From Mesorhizobium shangrilense (lineage in GTDB: Bacteria; Pseudomonadota; Alphaproteobacteria; Rhizobiales; Rhizobiaceae), in the NCBI RefSeq assembly GCF_040537815.1, contig NZ_JBEWSZ010000001.1, positions 930,001-994,000 on the forward strand: a stretch of 64,000 bases of DNA, read 5' to 3'. Below, one piece after another: positions 8,374 to 16,496 of the stretch. Numbering within the stretch: the stretch's first letter is position 1; every line of letters begins with the position of its first letter. The notes beneath the pieces were generated by a model. It saw only the letters and a list, made by a program, of their open reading frames with translations. It did not search any database and was not told the DNA's origin. Both the position numbers and the translations under genes were made by a program.

Positions 8374-8952
8374 TCAGCGCTTGAACTCGACGATGTCGAG
8401 CTTCGATTCGTAATAGGGCGCGGGGAATTCGATGCGCCATTCGCTGGCGCCGCTGCGGAAGGCGTAGCCGACCTGATCGCTTTGCGGGCCGCTGCCATAG
8501 GGCTTTGCCGGGTCGTTGTTGACATAGGCGGAGCCAAGATAGATCGCCCGCTTTTCGCCGTCGTCGAAGAAGCGGCCCTTGGTGCGCTGCGAGCCGCTGA
8601 CCTTTTCCAGCCTCCAGCCCGAACCGTCGTCGGTGACCTTGCATTTGAACCAGCCGTAGATGACGAGCGGGGACAGTCCGCCGGCCTTGATGGTGCGGCA
8701 CTTCCAGTTGCCGGTCAGGTCCTTGTCGGAGAAGGACATCAGCGGCTTCGCCAGCAAGGCGTCGAGTTGCTTGACGTCCACGGGATTGCCGGCCTTCGCC
8801 TCGGCAAGAGCCGCCTTGCGCGTCTCGTCATATTTGTCGAGCCGCGCCTTGTCGGCGGGCGTGATCAGCTTCTGGATTTCGCCATCGGCAAGTGCGGGGA
8901 GCGCCGCACAGATGCCGAGGCACAGGGATAGAAGCAACGGACGAACAAACAT
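8374..8952 (-). CDS. DUF4893 secreted protein
   Basis: A 192-residue exported protein. A signal peptide is clear (MFVRPLLLSLCLGICAALPALA) and the mature part begins at DGEIQKLITPADKAR. The body matches DUF4893, with FSDKDLTGNWKCRTIKAGG as the signature region and YAFRSGASEWRIEFPAP near the end. The function is not known. It is alone on this strand, convergent with nothing and divergent from the epimerase gene. Confidence 0.75.
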   Translation of the reverse strand: MFVRPLLLSLCLGICAALPALADGEIQKLITPADKARLDKYDETRKAALAEAKAGNPVDVKQLDALLAKPLMSFSDKDLTGNWKCRTIKAGGLSPLVIYGWFKCKVTDDGSGWRLEKVSGSQRTKGRFFDDGEKRAIYLGSAYVNNDPAKPYGSGPQSDQVGYAFRSGASEWRIEFPAPYYESKLDIVEFKR

Positions 8953-9099
8953 CGGGATATTTCTCCTGCGTGACTTGTTTTGGACTGTCAGCACGTGGCT
9001 GGAGCAGCGTGTTTGCCGGCCTGGCGCACAATTTACCGGTTCGCGGCGGCCCATCATCCGTGCTTAACAGCCCACGGGTCAAAAATCATGGTGTAGACG

Positions 9100-10017
9100 A
9101 TGCGAATCTTGCTCACGGGATCGTCGGGCTGGTTGGGCAGCGCGCTCGAGCCGCGGCTGCGCGGCCTTGGTCACGAGGTGATCGGCATCGATCCTGTCCC
9201 ATCGACCGCGACCCATATTGTCGGCTCGATCGCGGATCGTGAACTTGTCGTGCAGACCGTGCGCGACAAGCGGATCGAGGCGATCATCCACAGTGGCGCG
9301 CTGCACAAACCGAACATCGAACATTGTGAGAATACGGATTTCGTCGCGACGAACGTTCAGGGGACACTGAACCTGCTCGACGCCGCGGTGGCATGTGGTG
9401 TCGATCGTTTCGTCTTCACCTCGACAACGTCGCTGATGATATCCCAGGCTATTCGCGCCGGCTTTCAGGGCGGCGCGCGTAAAGCCGCCTGGCTAACCGA
9501 GGACATGTCGCCCGAGCCGCGCAATATCTATGGCGTCACCAAGCTTTCAGCCGAACATCTCTGCCGCCTGTATCATATCCAGCATCGCCTGCCGGTGGTG
9601 GTGCTGCGCACGGCCCGCTTCTTTCCCGAAGCCGATGACATGGCTGATACAATCGAACAGTCGGATGCCAACACCAAGGCGAACGAATTGCTGTTCCGAA
9701 GATTGACTGTGGAGGATGCGGCTGAGGCTCATGCCGCCGCATTGGAGAAGGCGCCGCAGCTCGGCTTCGACATTTTCATTGTCTGCGCGCCGACGCCGTT
9801 CCGGCCTGACGATTGCGCGGCGCTGATAGCCGACGCGCCATCCGTCGTCACACGCTATTTTCCTGAATTCCCCGCCCTGTATGCCCAAAGGGGCTGGACG
9901 ATGTTTTCCTCGATTGATCGGGTCTACGACGCGTCGCGGGCGAGGAAGAGGCTGGGTTTCGTCTGCAAGACGAGCTTCGCCGATGTGCTTGCCGGACTTG
10001 CGGTGGAACAGCGCTGA
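9100..10017 (+). CDS. NAD-dependent epimerase/dehydratase (extended SDR)
   Basis: A 305-residue extended short-chain dehydrogenase. The Rossmann motif is LLTGSSGWLGS at residues 4-14, and the catalytic YxxxK is seen in IYGVTKLSAEH, with the Ser/Thr triad member in FTSTTSLM. Substrate is probably a nucleotide sugar or related polyol; it cannot be resolved further. It starts with ATG at 9100 just after a GTG-rich stretch without a strong ribosome binding site. It sits between minus-strand genes, so it is its own transcription unit. Confidence 0.82.
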   Translation: MRILLTGSSGWLGSALEPRLRGLGHEVIGIDPVPSTATHIVGSIADRELVVQTVRDKRIEAIIHSGALHKPNIEHCENTDFVATNVQGTLNLLDAAVACGVDRFVFTSTTSLMISQAIRAGFQGGARKAAWLTEDMSPEPRNIYGVTKLSAEHLCRLYHIQHRLPVVVLRTARFFPEADDMADTIEQSDANTKANELLFRRLTVEDAAEAHAAALEKAPQLGFDIFIVCAPTPFRPDDCAALIADAPSVVTRYFPEFPALYAQRGWTMFSSIDRVYDASRARKRLGFVCKTSFADVLAGLAVEQR

Positions 10018-10029
10018 CTGATTCTGCGC

Positions 10030-10659
10030 TCAGGCGCGAGCCGCTGCTTGCGCCAGCCCCGGCGTCAGGTCGCCAAAGCCGGTCGCGCGGCGCTCGTAGG
10101 CGAGGCCGAGCATTTTCGCCGCGCTTTCGGCGACCTTGTCGAGCTCAGGATCGTTGGTCTGGGCCAGATAGATCAGCTTCTCGTAGTTGCCGAAATAGTC
10201 CTTGATCAGCTCGGGGTGCTTGTCGAGGCCGAGCGGCTTCATGAAGAAAGCGTCGAACTGGCGGCACAGGAAGTCTGTCATGTAGAACGACATCATGTCG
10301 TCGTCGGCGACCTTCGCGTATTCATCCATGCCTTGGTAGAAGGCAAAGCAATGCGGACCCGCCATGCGCTCGACGCCGTGCTTCTCGCAGATCCGGTCGA
10401 GCCGGCCGCCGGTGCCGCAATCGGCATAGCCGACGAAGATGTGCTCGTAACCCTCCGCCTTGGCCTTCTCGATCGCCTTGTCCATGGCGGGGGCGATGCG
10501 GTCGGGATAGAAATGAAACTCTGCCGGCAAACAGGTCAGTTCGAGGTGATTCAGCCCGAGCTGTTCCTTGACGGCCAATACCTCGCGCGCAATCATCCCG
10601 CAGGCGATGATGAGCAACCTGTCTGTTTGATTCGGTTTCGTTTTTTGCGTCTTGACCAA
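10030..10659 (-). CDS. DUF1638 protein
   Basis: A 209-residue cytoplasmic protein of DUF1638. Conserved-looking features are LLIIACGMIAREV, FVGYADCGTGGRLDRICE and GPHCFAFYQGMDEY; several Cys and His residues could bind metal. DUF1638 genes repeatedly accompany MttB-superfamily methyltransferases and corrinoid proteins, and the corrinoid protein gene here lies upstream on the same strand with only a small divergent lipoprotein gene between. A helper role in corrinoid methyl transfer is inferred; no activity is established to my knowledge. Confidence 0.82.
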   Translation of the reverse strand: MVKTQKTKPNQTDRLLIIACGMIAREVLAVKEQLGLNHLELTCLPAEFHFYPDRIAPAMDKAIEKAKAEGYEHIFVGYADCGTGGRLDRICEKHGVERMAGPHCFAFYQGMDEYAKVADDDMMSFYMTDFLCRQFDAFFMKPLGLDKHPELIKDYFGNYEKLIYLAQTNDPELDKVAESAAKMLGLAYERRATGFGDLTPGLAQAAARA

Positions 10660-10713
10660 GTCGAGCCGGCTTTCATTGCGGGGCCAATTTACCTGTCGAG
10701 GGAGACACCGTCC

Positions 10714-10851
10714 ATGAAACTGCTACGCATTGCGCCGATGGCCATCCTTGCCTGCGCGCTTGCACTCACGGCCTGCGCCAACACCATTCGGGGTGTCGGC
10801 AAGGATGTCAAATCAACGGCAAGGGCGGTCAAAGACACTGTCGCCAACTGA
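10714..10851 (+). CDS. Entericidin-type small lipoprotein
   Basis: A 45-residue lipoprotein. The signal peptide ends in a lipobox, LALTAC, so the mature protein would begin at the Cys near residue 21. The remainder (NTIRGVGKDVKSTARAVKD) is the amphipathic helix typical of entericidin A/B proteins. It has a GGGAGA-type ribosome binding site and is followed by a strong hairpin terminator. It lies on the strand opposite to, and between, the corrinoid protein and DUF1638 genes. Confidence 0.8.
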   Translation: MKLLRIAPMAILACALALTACANTIRGVGKDVKSTARAVKDTVAN

Positions 10852-10880
10852 TCGGCAGCCTCGTCCTTCATCTGGGAACA

Positions 10881-10911
10881 AAAAAGCCGCGCTGCAAGGC
10901 GCGGCTTTTCT
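10881..10911 (+). terminator. Rho-independent terminator after entericidin gene
   Basis: AAAAGCCGCG, a short loop, then CGCGGCTTTTCTT forms a GC-rich stem followed by a U tract. It lies 30 bp after the entericidin stop and could also serve the minus-strand corrinoid protein gene, which ends at 10937. Confidence 0.85.
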
Positions 10912-10936
10912 TGTCGGTCCATCCTGATGCCTTGGT

Positions 10937-11635
10937 TCAGGCGGAAGCGCGCACGTTGTGCTTGCGCTTCATGAAGTCCTTGGCGGTTTCCACCGCCACC
11001 GCGGCATCGCGGCAATAGGCGTCGGCGCCAACGGCCTTGCCGAATTCCTCGTTCAGCGGCGCGCCGCCGACCAGAACGACATAGTCGTCGCGGATGCCCT
11101 TTTCCTTCATCGTGTCGATGACGACCTTCATGTAGGGCATGGTCGTGGTCAGCAGTGCCGACATGCCGATGATGTCGGGCTGATGCTGCTCGATCGCATC
11201 GAGATATTTTTCGACCGCATTGTTGATGCCGAGATCGATGACGTCGAAGCCGGCGCCTTCCATCATCATGCCGACGAGGTTCTTGCCGATGTCGTGGATG
11301 TCGCCCTTGACAGTGCCGATGACCATCTTGCCCTGCTTCGGCGCGCCGGTGGCGGCAAGCAGCGGACGCAGGATGAACATGCCGGCCTTCATCGCGTTGG
11401 CGGACAGCAGCACTTCGGGGACGAACAGGATGCCGTCGCGAAAATCCTCGCCGACGATGCGCATGCCTTCGACCAGCGCTTCGGTCAGTACCTTGTAAGG
11501 TACCCAGCCGCGCTCGAGGAGTATGTTGGTGCCTTCCTCGATCTCTTCCTTCAGCCCGTCATAGAGATCGTCGTGCATCTGCTGCACCAACTCGTCGTCG
11601 GAGAGTTCGGAAAGGATGATCTCGTCGTCGGCCAT
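10937..11635 (-). CDS. Corrinoid (B12-binding) methyl-carrier protein
   Basis: A 232-residue corrinoid protein of the MtaC/MtbC/MtgC class, which carries a methyl group on cobalt between the substrate-specific methyltransferase and the THF methyltransferase. The N-terminal four-helix cap runs to about residue 95. The B12-binding motif D-x-H-x-x-G is visible as GDIHDIGKN, with His114 as the lower cobalt ligand, and the GGAPLN motif near residue 200 closes the nucleotide site. ATG at 11635 is preferred over 11674 because the family starts with such an acidic helix. The divergent MttB-like gene starts 276 bp away; the pair form a natural enzyme-carrier couple. Confidence 0.92.
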   Translation of the reverse strand: MADDEIILSELSDDELVQQMHDDLYDGLKEEIEEGTNILLERGWVPYKVLTEALVEGMRIVGEDFRDGILFVPEVLLSANAMKAGMFILRPLLAATGAPKQGKMVIGTVKGDIHDIGKNLVGMMMEGAGFDVIDLGINNAVEKYLDAIEQHQPDIIGMSALLTTTMPYMKVVIDTMKEKGIRDDYVVLVGGAPLNEEFGKAVGADAYCRDAAVAVETAKDFMKRKHNVRASA

Positions 11636-11657
11636 TTGTATCAAGCTCCTGCCGGCA

Positions 11658-11796
11658 TCGCGACTGTGTCGCAAGGCACAAAATATTCGCGTTCATACCT
11701 AACCCGCTGGGGGCGTGTATCCATAGCTGATTTGCGACTTCCCGCAAAAGGAAAGCGACTGGAAAATCTATTGCTTTTCTTGTCGATTTTGCGACA
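11658..11796. promoter_or_regulatory. Divergent promoter region with recurring TTGCGAC elements
   Basis: The intergenic region between the corrinoid protein and MttB genes holds three related inverted motifs: TCGCGAC-N3-GTCGCAA (11658-11674), TTTGCG-N6-CGCAAA (11731-11748) and TGTCG-N6-CGACA (11781-11796). TTGCGACA points toward the corrinoid gene at 11667-11674 and toward the MttB gene at 11789-11796. This layout suggests a shared regulator for both directions; none is identified. Confidence 0.45.
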
Positions 11797-11911
11797 GCCG
11801 TTGGCGCTGGCGGGCCGTTTCGAATAGGGTGCATGGCTACGATCCGGGGAGGAGCGGCGATCGGCGGCCGCGGCGGATTTCAGACAAGAACAGATTCAGG
11901 GAAGAACCACC

Positions 11912-13486
11912 ATGAGCGATCACGCGGCAATCGACCAGGAAGCGTCAAACGCGCGGCGAGGGCGCGCTGCCAGCGGCGGTGCGGCTGCTCGCAGGGCCGC
12001 GCGCTCCGGCGGCGGTCCCGGCACACAGCTCACCTACATCAAGCGCAAGATCAACGTCTACGAGGTGCTGGACGAGGAAGGCCTGGCGCTGATCGAGAAG
12101 AACACGGACACGGTGCTCGAGGAGACCGGCATCATCTTCCGCGACGATGCGGAAGCGCTGCAGCTGTGGAAAGAGGCAGGCGCCGACGTCAAGGGCGAGC
12201 GCGTGCACTTCCCCAAGGGGCTCTGCCGCTCGCTGCTCAAGACGGCGCCGTCCGTCTACACCCAGCATGCCCGCAATTCCGAACGCTCGGTGCAGATCGG
12301 CGGCAACGCCACGGTGTTCGCGCCGGTCTATGGTCCTCCCTTCGTGCGCGACCTCGACGGCAACCGCCGTTACGCGACGATCGAGGATTTCCAGAATTTC
12401 GTGAAGCTCGCCTATATGGCGCCGTCGATCCATCATTCGGGTGGCACGGTGTGCGAGCCGGTCGACGTGCCGGTCAACAAGCGCCATCTCGACATGATCT
12501 ACAGCCACATAAAATATTCGGACAAGCCGTTCATGGGTTCGGTGACCGCGCCGGAGCGCGCCGAGGACACGGTCGCCATGGCCAAGATCCTGTTCGGCGA
12601 TGATTTCGTCGAAAACAACACGGTGCTGACCAGCCTGATCAACGCCAATTCGCCGATGGTGTTCGACGAGACCATGCTCGGCGCGCTGAAAGTCTATGCG
12701 CGCCACAACCAGGCCTGCATCGTCACGCCGTTCATCCTGGCCGGCGCGATGAGCCCGGTGACGGTCGCCGGCACGCTGACGCAGGTCCTGGCCGAAGTGC
12801 TGGCCGGCGCGTCGTTCACGCAGTTGATCCGGCCGGGCGCGCCGGTGCTGTTCGGCACCTTTGCCTCGTCGATCTCGATGCAGTCGGGCGCGCCGACCTT
12901 CGGCACGCCCGAGCCTTCGCTGGTCTCCTACGGCGCCGCCCAGCTTGCGCGCCGTCTCGGCCTGCCGTTCCGTACCGGTGGCTCGCTCTGCGCTTCGAAG
13001 GTCCCTGATGCACAGGCCGCTTATGAAAGCGCCAACACGCTGAACTCGACCATCCTCGCCGGCACCAATTTCGTGCTGCATTCGGCCGGTTGGCTGGAGG
13101 GTGGGCTGGCGTCCTGCTATGAGAAATTCATGATGGATATCGACCAGCTCGGCATGCAGCAGAAATTCTGCGAGGGCGTCGACCTGTCGGAAAATGGCCA
13201 GGCCATGGATGCCATCCGCCAGGTTGGTCCGGGCAGCCACTATCTTGGTTGCGACCACACCCAGGCCAATTTCCAGACGGCGTTCTACCGCTCCAACATC
13301 GCCGACAACAATTCCTACGAGCAGTGGCTGGCCGAAGGCGAGAAGACCGCACCGCAGCGCGCCAACGACCTCGCCCGCCGCTGGCTGGAAAGCTATGAGG
13401 CACCGCATCTCGATCCGAGCATCGACGAAGCCCTGAAAGAGTTCATCGCCAAGAAGAAGGGATCGATGCCCGACGCCTTCACTTGA
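11912..13486 (+). CDS. Trimethylamine methyltransferase superfamily protein (non-pyrrolysine, MtgB-like)
   Basis: A 524-residue member of the MttB superfamily. True TMA methyltransferase needs a pyrrolysine encoded by in-frame TAG; here the reading frame is uninterrupted by TAG, so it belongs to the non-Pyl group, whose characterised members demethylate quaternary amines such as glycine betaine. Recognisable segments are YEVLDEEGLALIEKNTDTVLEE, SVTAPERAEDTVAMAK, TPFILAGAMSPVTVAGTL and LHSAGWLEGGLASCYEKF. The first 45 residues are an Ala/Arg/Gly-rich tail. The cognate corrinoid protein is divergent next door. The substrate is inferred. Downstream, in-frame coding-like sequence continues to the ferredoxin start. 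Confidence 0.9.
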   Translation: MSDHAAIDQEASNARRGRAASGGAAARRAARSGGGPGTQLTYIKRKINVYEVLDEEGLALIEKNTDTVLEETGIIFRDDAEALQLWKEAGADVKGERVHFPKGLCRSLLKTAPSVYTQHARNSERSVQIGGNATVFAPVYGPPFVRDLDGNRRYATIEDFQNFVKLAYMAPSIHHSGGTVCEPVDVPVNKRHLDMIYSHIKYSDKPFMGSVTAPERAEDTVAMAKILFGDDFVENNTVLTSLINANSPMVFDETMLGALKVYARHNQACIVTPFILAGAMSPVTVAGTLTQVLAEVLAGASFTQLIRPGAPVLFGTFASSISMQSGAPTFGTPEPSLVSYGAAQLARRLGLPFRTGGSLCASKVPDAQAAYESANTLNSTILAGTNFVLHSAGWLEGGLASCYEKFMMDIDQLGMQQKFCEGVDLSENGQAMDAIRQVGPGSHYLGCDHTQANFQTAFYRSNIADNNSYEQWLAEGEKTAPQRANDLARRWLESYEAPHLDPSIDEALKEFIAKKKGSMPDAFT

Positions 13487-13579
13487 AAGGAGCCCGAGTC
13501 AGGCGGGGCTAAAGTCGCCAACATCATCCACAAGGAAGTCTGGCGGAGTGCTTTCTCCGATCCGGTCAAGAAGGAATGA
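13487..13579 (+). other. 30-codon in-frame extension after the MttB-like stop
   Basis: Immediately after the TGA of the MttB-like gene, the same frame stays open for 30 codons (KEPESGGAKVANIIHKEVWR at the start) and ends in a TGA that overlaps the ferredoxin ATG as ATGA. No ATG, GTG or TTG starts inside. It may be a readthrough extension, a coupling device, or a remnant of another gene. AAGGAG at 13487-13492 is a ribosome-binding-like sequence with no start behind it. Confidence 0.35.
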
Positions 13580-14265
13580 CGTCCGGCAGCGTTGAAGCCA
13601 TCGCCGCGGCGCTTTCCGCTGACGGGCTCATTGTTCGCGGCGGCTTCAATTTCACCGCAGGCGATGCGTCGCCAATCGGCCTGTCGGGCGCTTTGGCCAA
13701 ATCCGCCCTGCTCGTGGGGCAGGCGGGGGCGGCGCCATGGCCGCATTTCCTGCGTTGGCGCGAAAAGCAGCCACAGGCAGTAGCCAATCCACTCGATACG
13801 TGGTCGCGGCAGGTTATCGGCGCCGTGGCCGATGCGTTTGGCGCGCGTGCGGTGTCTCCGTCCGACAAGCCATATCTGCCGTTCCAGCAATGGGCGATGC
13901 GGGCGGAGGGTCTGAAACCGTCGCCGTTGGGCATCCTCATGCATCCGCGCTATGGGCTCTGGCATGCCTATCGTGGCGCGTTGCTGTTCGAGGACGAGTT
14001 GCCGATCGAGGTGCCTCAGGCAGCGATTCATCTTTGCGACGCATGTGTTGGAAAACCCTGCATGAAAGCCTGTCCGGTCGATGCCTATTCGGCGGAAGGA
14101 TTCGCCTATCAGTCGTGCCTGGCGCATGTGCGTGGGGCCACTGGCGAACCGTGCCGCAGCGGTGGCTGCCTCGATCGCAACGCCTGTCCGTACGGCACTG
14201 CCTACCGCTATCCGGCCGAGGTGCAGGCCTTTCACATGGCAAGCTTTGCGCCGATGGTCGGCTGA
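13576..14265 (+). CDS. 4Fe-4S ferredoxin-like protein
   Basis: A 229-residue protein with one clear iron-sulfur motif near residue 155, LCDACVGKPCMKACPVDAY, and further Cys residues (SCLAHV, EPCRSGGCLDRNACPYG) that may complete a second cluster. The N-terminal half has no recognised motif, though the general plan recalls the ferredoxin part of QueG-like proteins. It follows the MttB-like gene by 89 bp on the same strand, so it could supply electrons for corrinoid reactivation; that is inference. The ribosome binding site AAGGA is almost touching the ATG, which suggests coupling to upstream translation. Confidence 0.72.
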   Translation: MTSGSVEAIAAALSADGLIVRGGFNFTAGDASPIGLSGALAKSALLVGQAGAAPWPHFLRWREKQPQAVANPLDTWSRQVIGAVADAFGARAVSPSDKPYLPFQQWAMRAEGLKPSPLGILMHPRYGLWHAYRGALLFEDELPIEVPQAAIHLCDACVGKPCMKACPVDAYSAEGFAYQSCLAHVRGATGEPCRSGGCLDRNACPYGTAYRYPAEVQAFHMASFAPMVG

Positions 14266-14374
14266 TCGAATCTCCTTGTCCCCGATAGTTTTGCGGGGTC
14301 GAGTCTGCCGCGTTCCTGACCGGCAGCTTGACTGCAAGCAGAAGCGGGCTTATTCAAAGTCATCAGATGACTTG

Positions 14375-15064
14375 ATGAGTTTGTCGATGCAGCCAGCCCT
14401 CAGAACCAATCTCACCGACAGCGCCGCCGACAGCCTGCGTGCCGAAATCATCGGTGGGCGCTGGGGCGTGGGCGAGCGTATTCCCAATGAGGCAGGACTT
14501 GCCGAGCTTTTGTCGGTCAGTCGCGGCACGGTGCGTGAAGCGGTACGGGTGCTGGTCTCGCAAGGGTTTCTGGACACGCGCCAGGGCTCGGGCACTTACG
14601 TGCGCTCCACCGTCGATTCGTCGGCCGCGCTCGACCGCGTCAAACGCACCGGGCTGCGCGATCAATGGGAGGCGCGGGCAGCGCTGGATCTGGAGGCTGC
14701 TCGGCTGGCCGCCTTGCGCCACACGTCTGCCGACCTCGACCTTATGAGGCAGTTGCTTGCCGTGCGCGGCTCAATAGCGGACGACGGAAGCGAAGCCTTC
14801 ATCCGTCGCGACCTCGCCTTCCACAAGTCGGTTGTCGCGGCCTCCGGCAACAAGGCGATGATGGAACTCTACGACTTCTTCACTGCCGCGATCACCGAAA
14901 CCATCCATGCCACCCTCGATGGCGATTTGCCCGAACCCGATCAGTTGGCGCATGCCGCGATCGTCGACGCCATCGCCTCGCGCGATCCCGATCGTGCGGT
15001 TGGCGCCGTGCGCGCTTTCATGGCGCCGGTGCTTGCCCAACTCGAAAGACTGCTTTCCCCATGA
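14375..15064 (+). CDS. GntR/FadR-family transcriptional regulator
   Basis: A 229-residue regulator. The N-terminal winged helix is clear: AADSLRAEIIGGRWGVGERI, then LAELLSVSRGTVREAVRVL and RQGSGTYV at about residues 20-80. The remaining part is the all-helical FCD ligand-binding domain with the Asp/His metal-binding arrangement (RDLAFHKSVVAAS). Its stop overlaps the start of the MFS transporter gene (ATGA at 15061-15064), so it most likely controls that transporter. ATG at 14375 fits the FadR-family N-terminus. Confidence 0.88.
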   Translation: MSLSMQPALRTNLTDSAADSLRAEIIGGRWGVGERIPNEAGLAELLSVSRGTVREAVRVLVSQGFLDTRQGSGTYVRSTVDSSAALDRVKRTGLRDQWEARAALDLEAARLAALRHTSADLDLMRQLLAVRGSIADDGSEAFIRRDLAFHKSVVAASGNKAMMELYDFFTAAITETIHATLDGDLPEPDQLAHAAIVDAIASRDPDRAVGAVRAFMAPVLAQLERLLSP

Positions 15065-16368
15065 ACCAGCCGTTTCACCAGCCCGTCCCAAAGGCGTCAT
15101 CCAAGGCCACCACAGGTCTGGAACTCATCGATGCGGAGGCCGACAGCCTGCCTGCGCCGCGGCCACCTGAACTGCGCAGCCGCGCCGCGCGCATCGTGCT
15201 TGGTGCCAGCCTTGTGTTGATCGCCTTCAATTTGCGGTCGCTGTTCTCCAGTCTGTCGGTGCTGCTGCCCGAGGTGATGCAGGCAACCGGGCTTTCGGCG
15301 ACGGGCGCCAGCCTGCTGACGACGCTGCCGGTTTTGTGCCTGGGTCTGTTTGCGCCGTTTGCGCCCGGGCTTGCCCAGCGTTTTGGCGCCGAACGCACCT
15401 TGCTTGGGGCACTCGTGCTGCTGGCACTGGGGACAGGATTGCGGTTGTTCGAATCGGTTCCGCTGCTGTTTGTGGCCACTTTCCTTGCCGGCGCCGCCAT
15501 CGCCATCGGCAATGTGCTGCTGCCGGGCCTGGTGAAGCGCGATTTCGCCGACAAGGTCGCCTTGATGACCGGGCTGTACACGATGGCCCTGTGCGCCGGT
15601 TCTGCCGCCGCCGCCGGCCTCACGCTGCCGATCGAGCATCTTGTCACGGGTTCATGGTCGGGGGCGCTGGCGGCCTGGGCGGTTCCGGTACTGGTCGTAT
15701 TGCTGATCTGGATACCGCAGGCGCTGGGCAGCCGACAGCAGGTGAGCCATCGCGGCTTCCGCGTCGTCGGCCTCTGGCGCGATCGCCTGGCCTGGCAGGT
15801 GACGCTGTTCATGGGGCTGCAGTCAGCACTTGCCTATTGCATCTTCGGCTGGCTGGCGCCGATCCTGCGCGAGCGCGGCTTCGATGGCGCCACCGCCGGC
15901 GCCATCGTTTCGGTCTCGGTGATGACGCAGGTCGTCACTTGCCTTGCGGTGCCAGCCTTCGCGGTGCGCCTCAAGGATCAGCGCGTCATCAACGTGGCGC
16001 TCGTCATCGTGGCGGTGATCGCGCTGCTCGGCATTCTGTTCGCACCGACCTCGACCGTGCTTTTCTGGGCCGTCCTGCAAGGCATCGGGCAAGGCGGTCT
16101 GATCGCGGCCGCGATGACCTTGATCGTGCTGCGTTCGCCGGATTCGCATGTCGCGGCGCATCTCTCGGGCATGGCGCAGGGCGTGGGCTATGTGCTGGCG
16201 GCATTCGGCCCGCTGCTGGTCGGGCTGATCCGTGGCTGGACCGGCAGCTTTTCGGGGACAGCCTTCCTGTTTGTCGCGCTCGGAGTTGGCGTGGCCATCA
16301 TGGGATTTGGCGCCGGCCGTGCATTGCATGTCGGCGCGCGGACCGTGCGCACTGATGGCCAGGGCTGA
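15061..16368 (+). CDS. MFS transporter, CynX/NimT type
   Basis: A 435-residue permease with about 12 membrane helices. The first helix (RIVLGASLVLIAFNLRSLFSS) and the GASLLTTLPVLCLGLFAPFAP segment are typical of the cyanate/nitroimidazole-type group. Its ATG overlaps the GntR stop. Substrate is not predictable; the paired FadR-type regulator suggests an organic acid or related small solute. Confidence 0.85.
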   Translation: MNQPFHQPVPKASSKATTGLELIDAEADSLPAPRPPELRSRAARIVLGASLVLIAFNLRSLFSSLSVLLPEVMQATGLSATGASLLTTLPVLCLGLFAPFAPGLAQRFGAERTLLGALVLLALGTGLRLFESVPLLFVATFLAGAAIAIGNVLLPGLVKRDFADKVALMTGLYTMALCAGSAAAAGLTLPIEHLVTGSWSGALAAWAVPVLVVLLIWIPQALGSRQQVSHRGFRVVGLWRDRLAWQVTLFMGLQSALAYCIFGWLAPILRERGFDGATAGAIVSVSVMTQVVTCLAVPAFAVRLKDQRVINVALVIVAVIALLGILFAPTSTVLFWAVLQGIGQGGLIAAAMTLIVLRSPDSHVAAHLSGMAQGVGYVLAAFGPLLVGLIRGWTGSFSGTAFLFVALGVGVAIMGFGAGRALHVGARTVRTDGQG

Positions 16369-16496
16369 GGCGACCTTCTTGGGTCCCTGGTCGTCGAACA
16401 AACGCCGCACGAAATGTTGACCATGGCGTTCCGGTAACGCCTTGCCCAACCTGCCGACGCGGATATGTATCGCACGACAAATTAACGGAGCGGACT

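Noticed and set aside
11945..13408. A 487-codon minus-strand frame opposite the MttB-like gene
   Set aside because: Its translation is rich in His, Arg and Asp without any recognised domain, while the plus strand is a clear MttB-superfamily protein.
11912..13486. Pyrrolysine (TAG) codon in the MttB-like genes
   Set aside because: Both MttB-like frames are free of in-frame TAG, so they are the non-pyrrolysine type.
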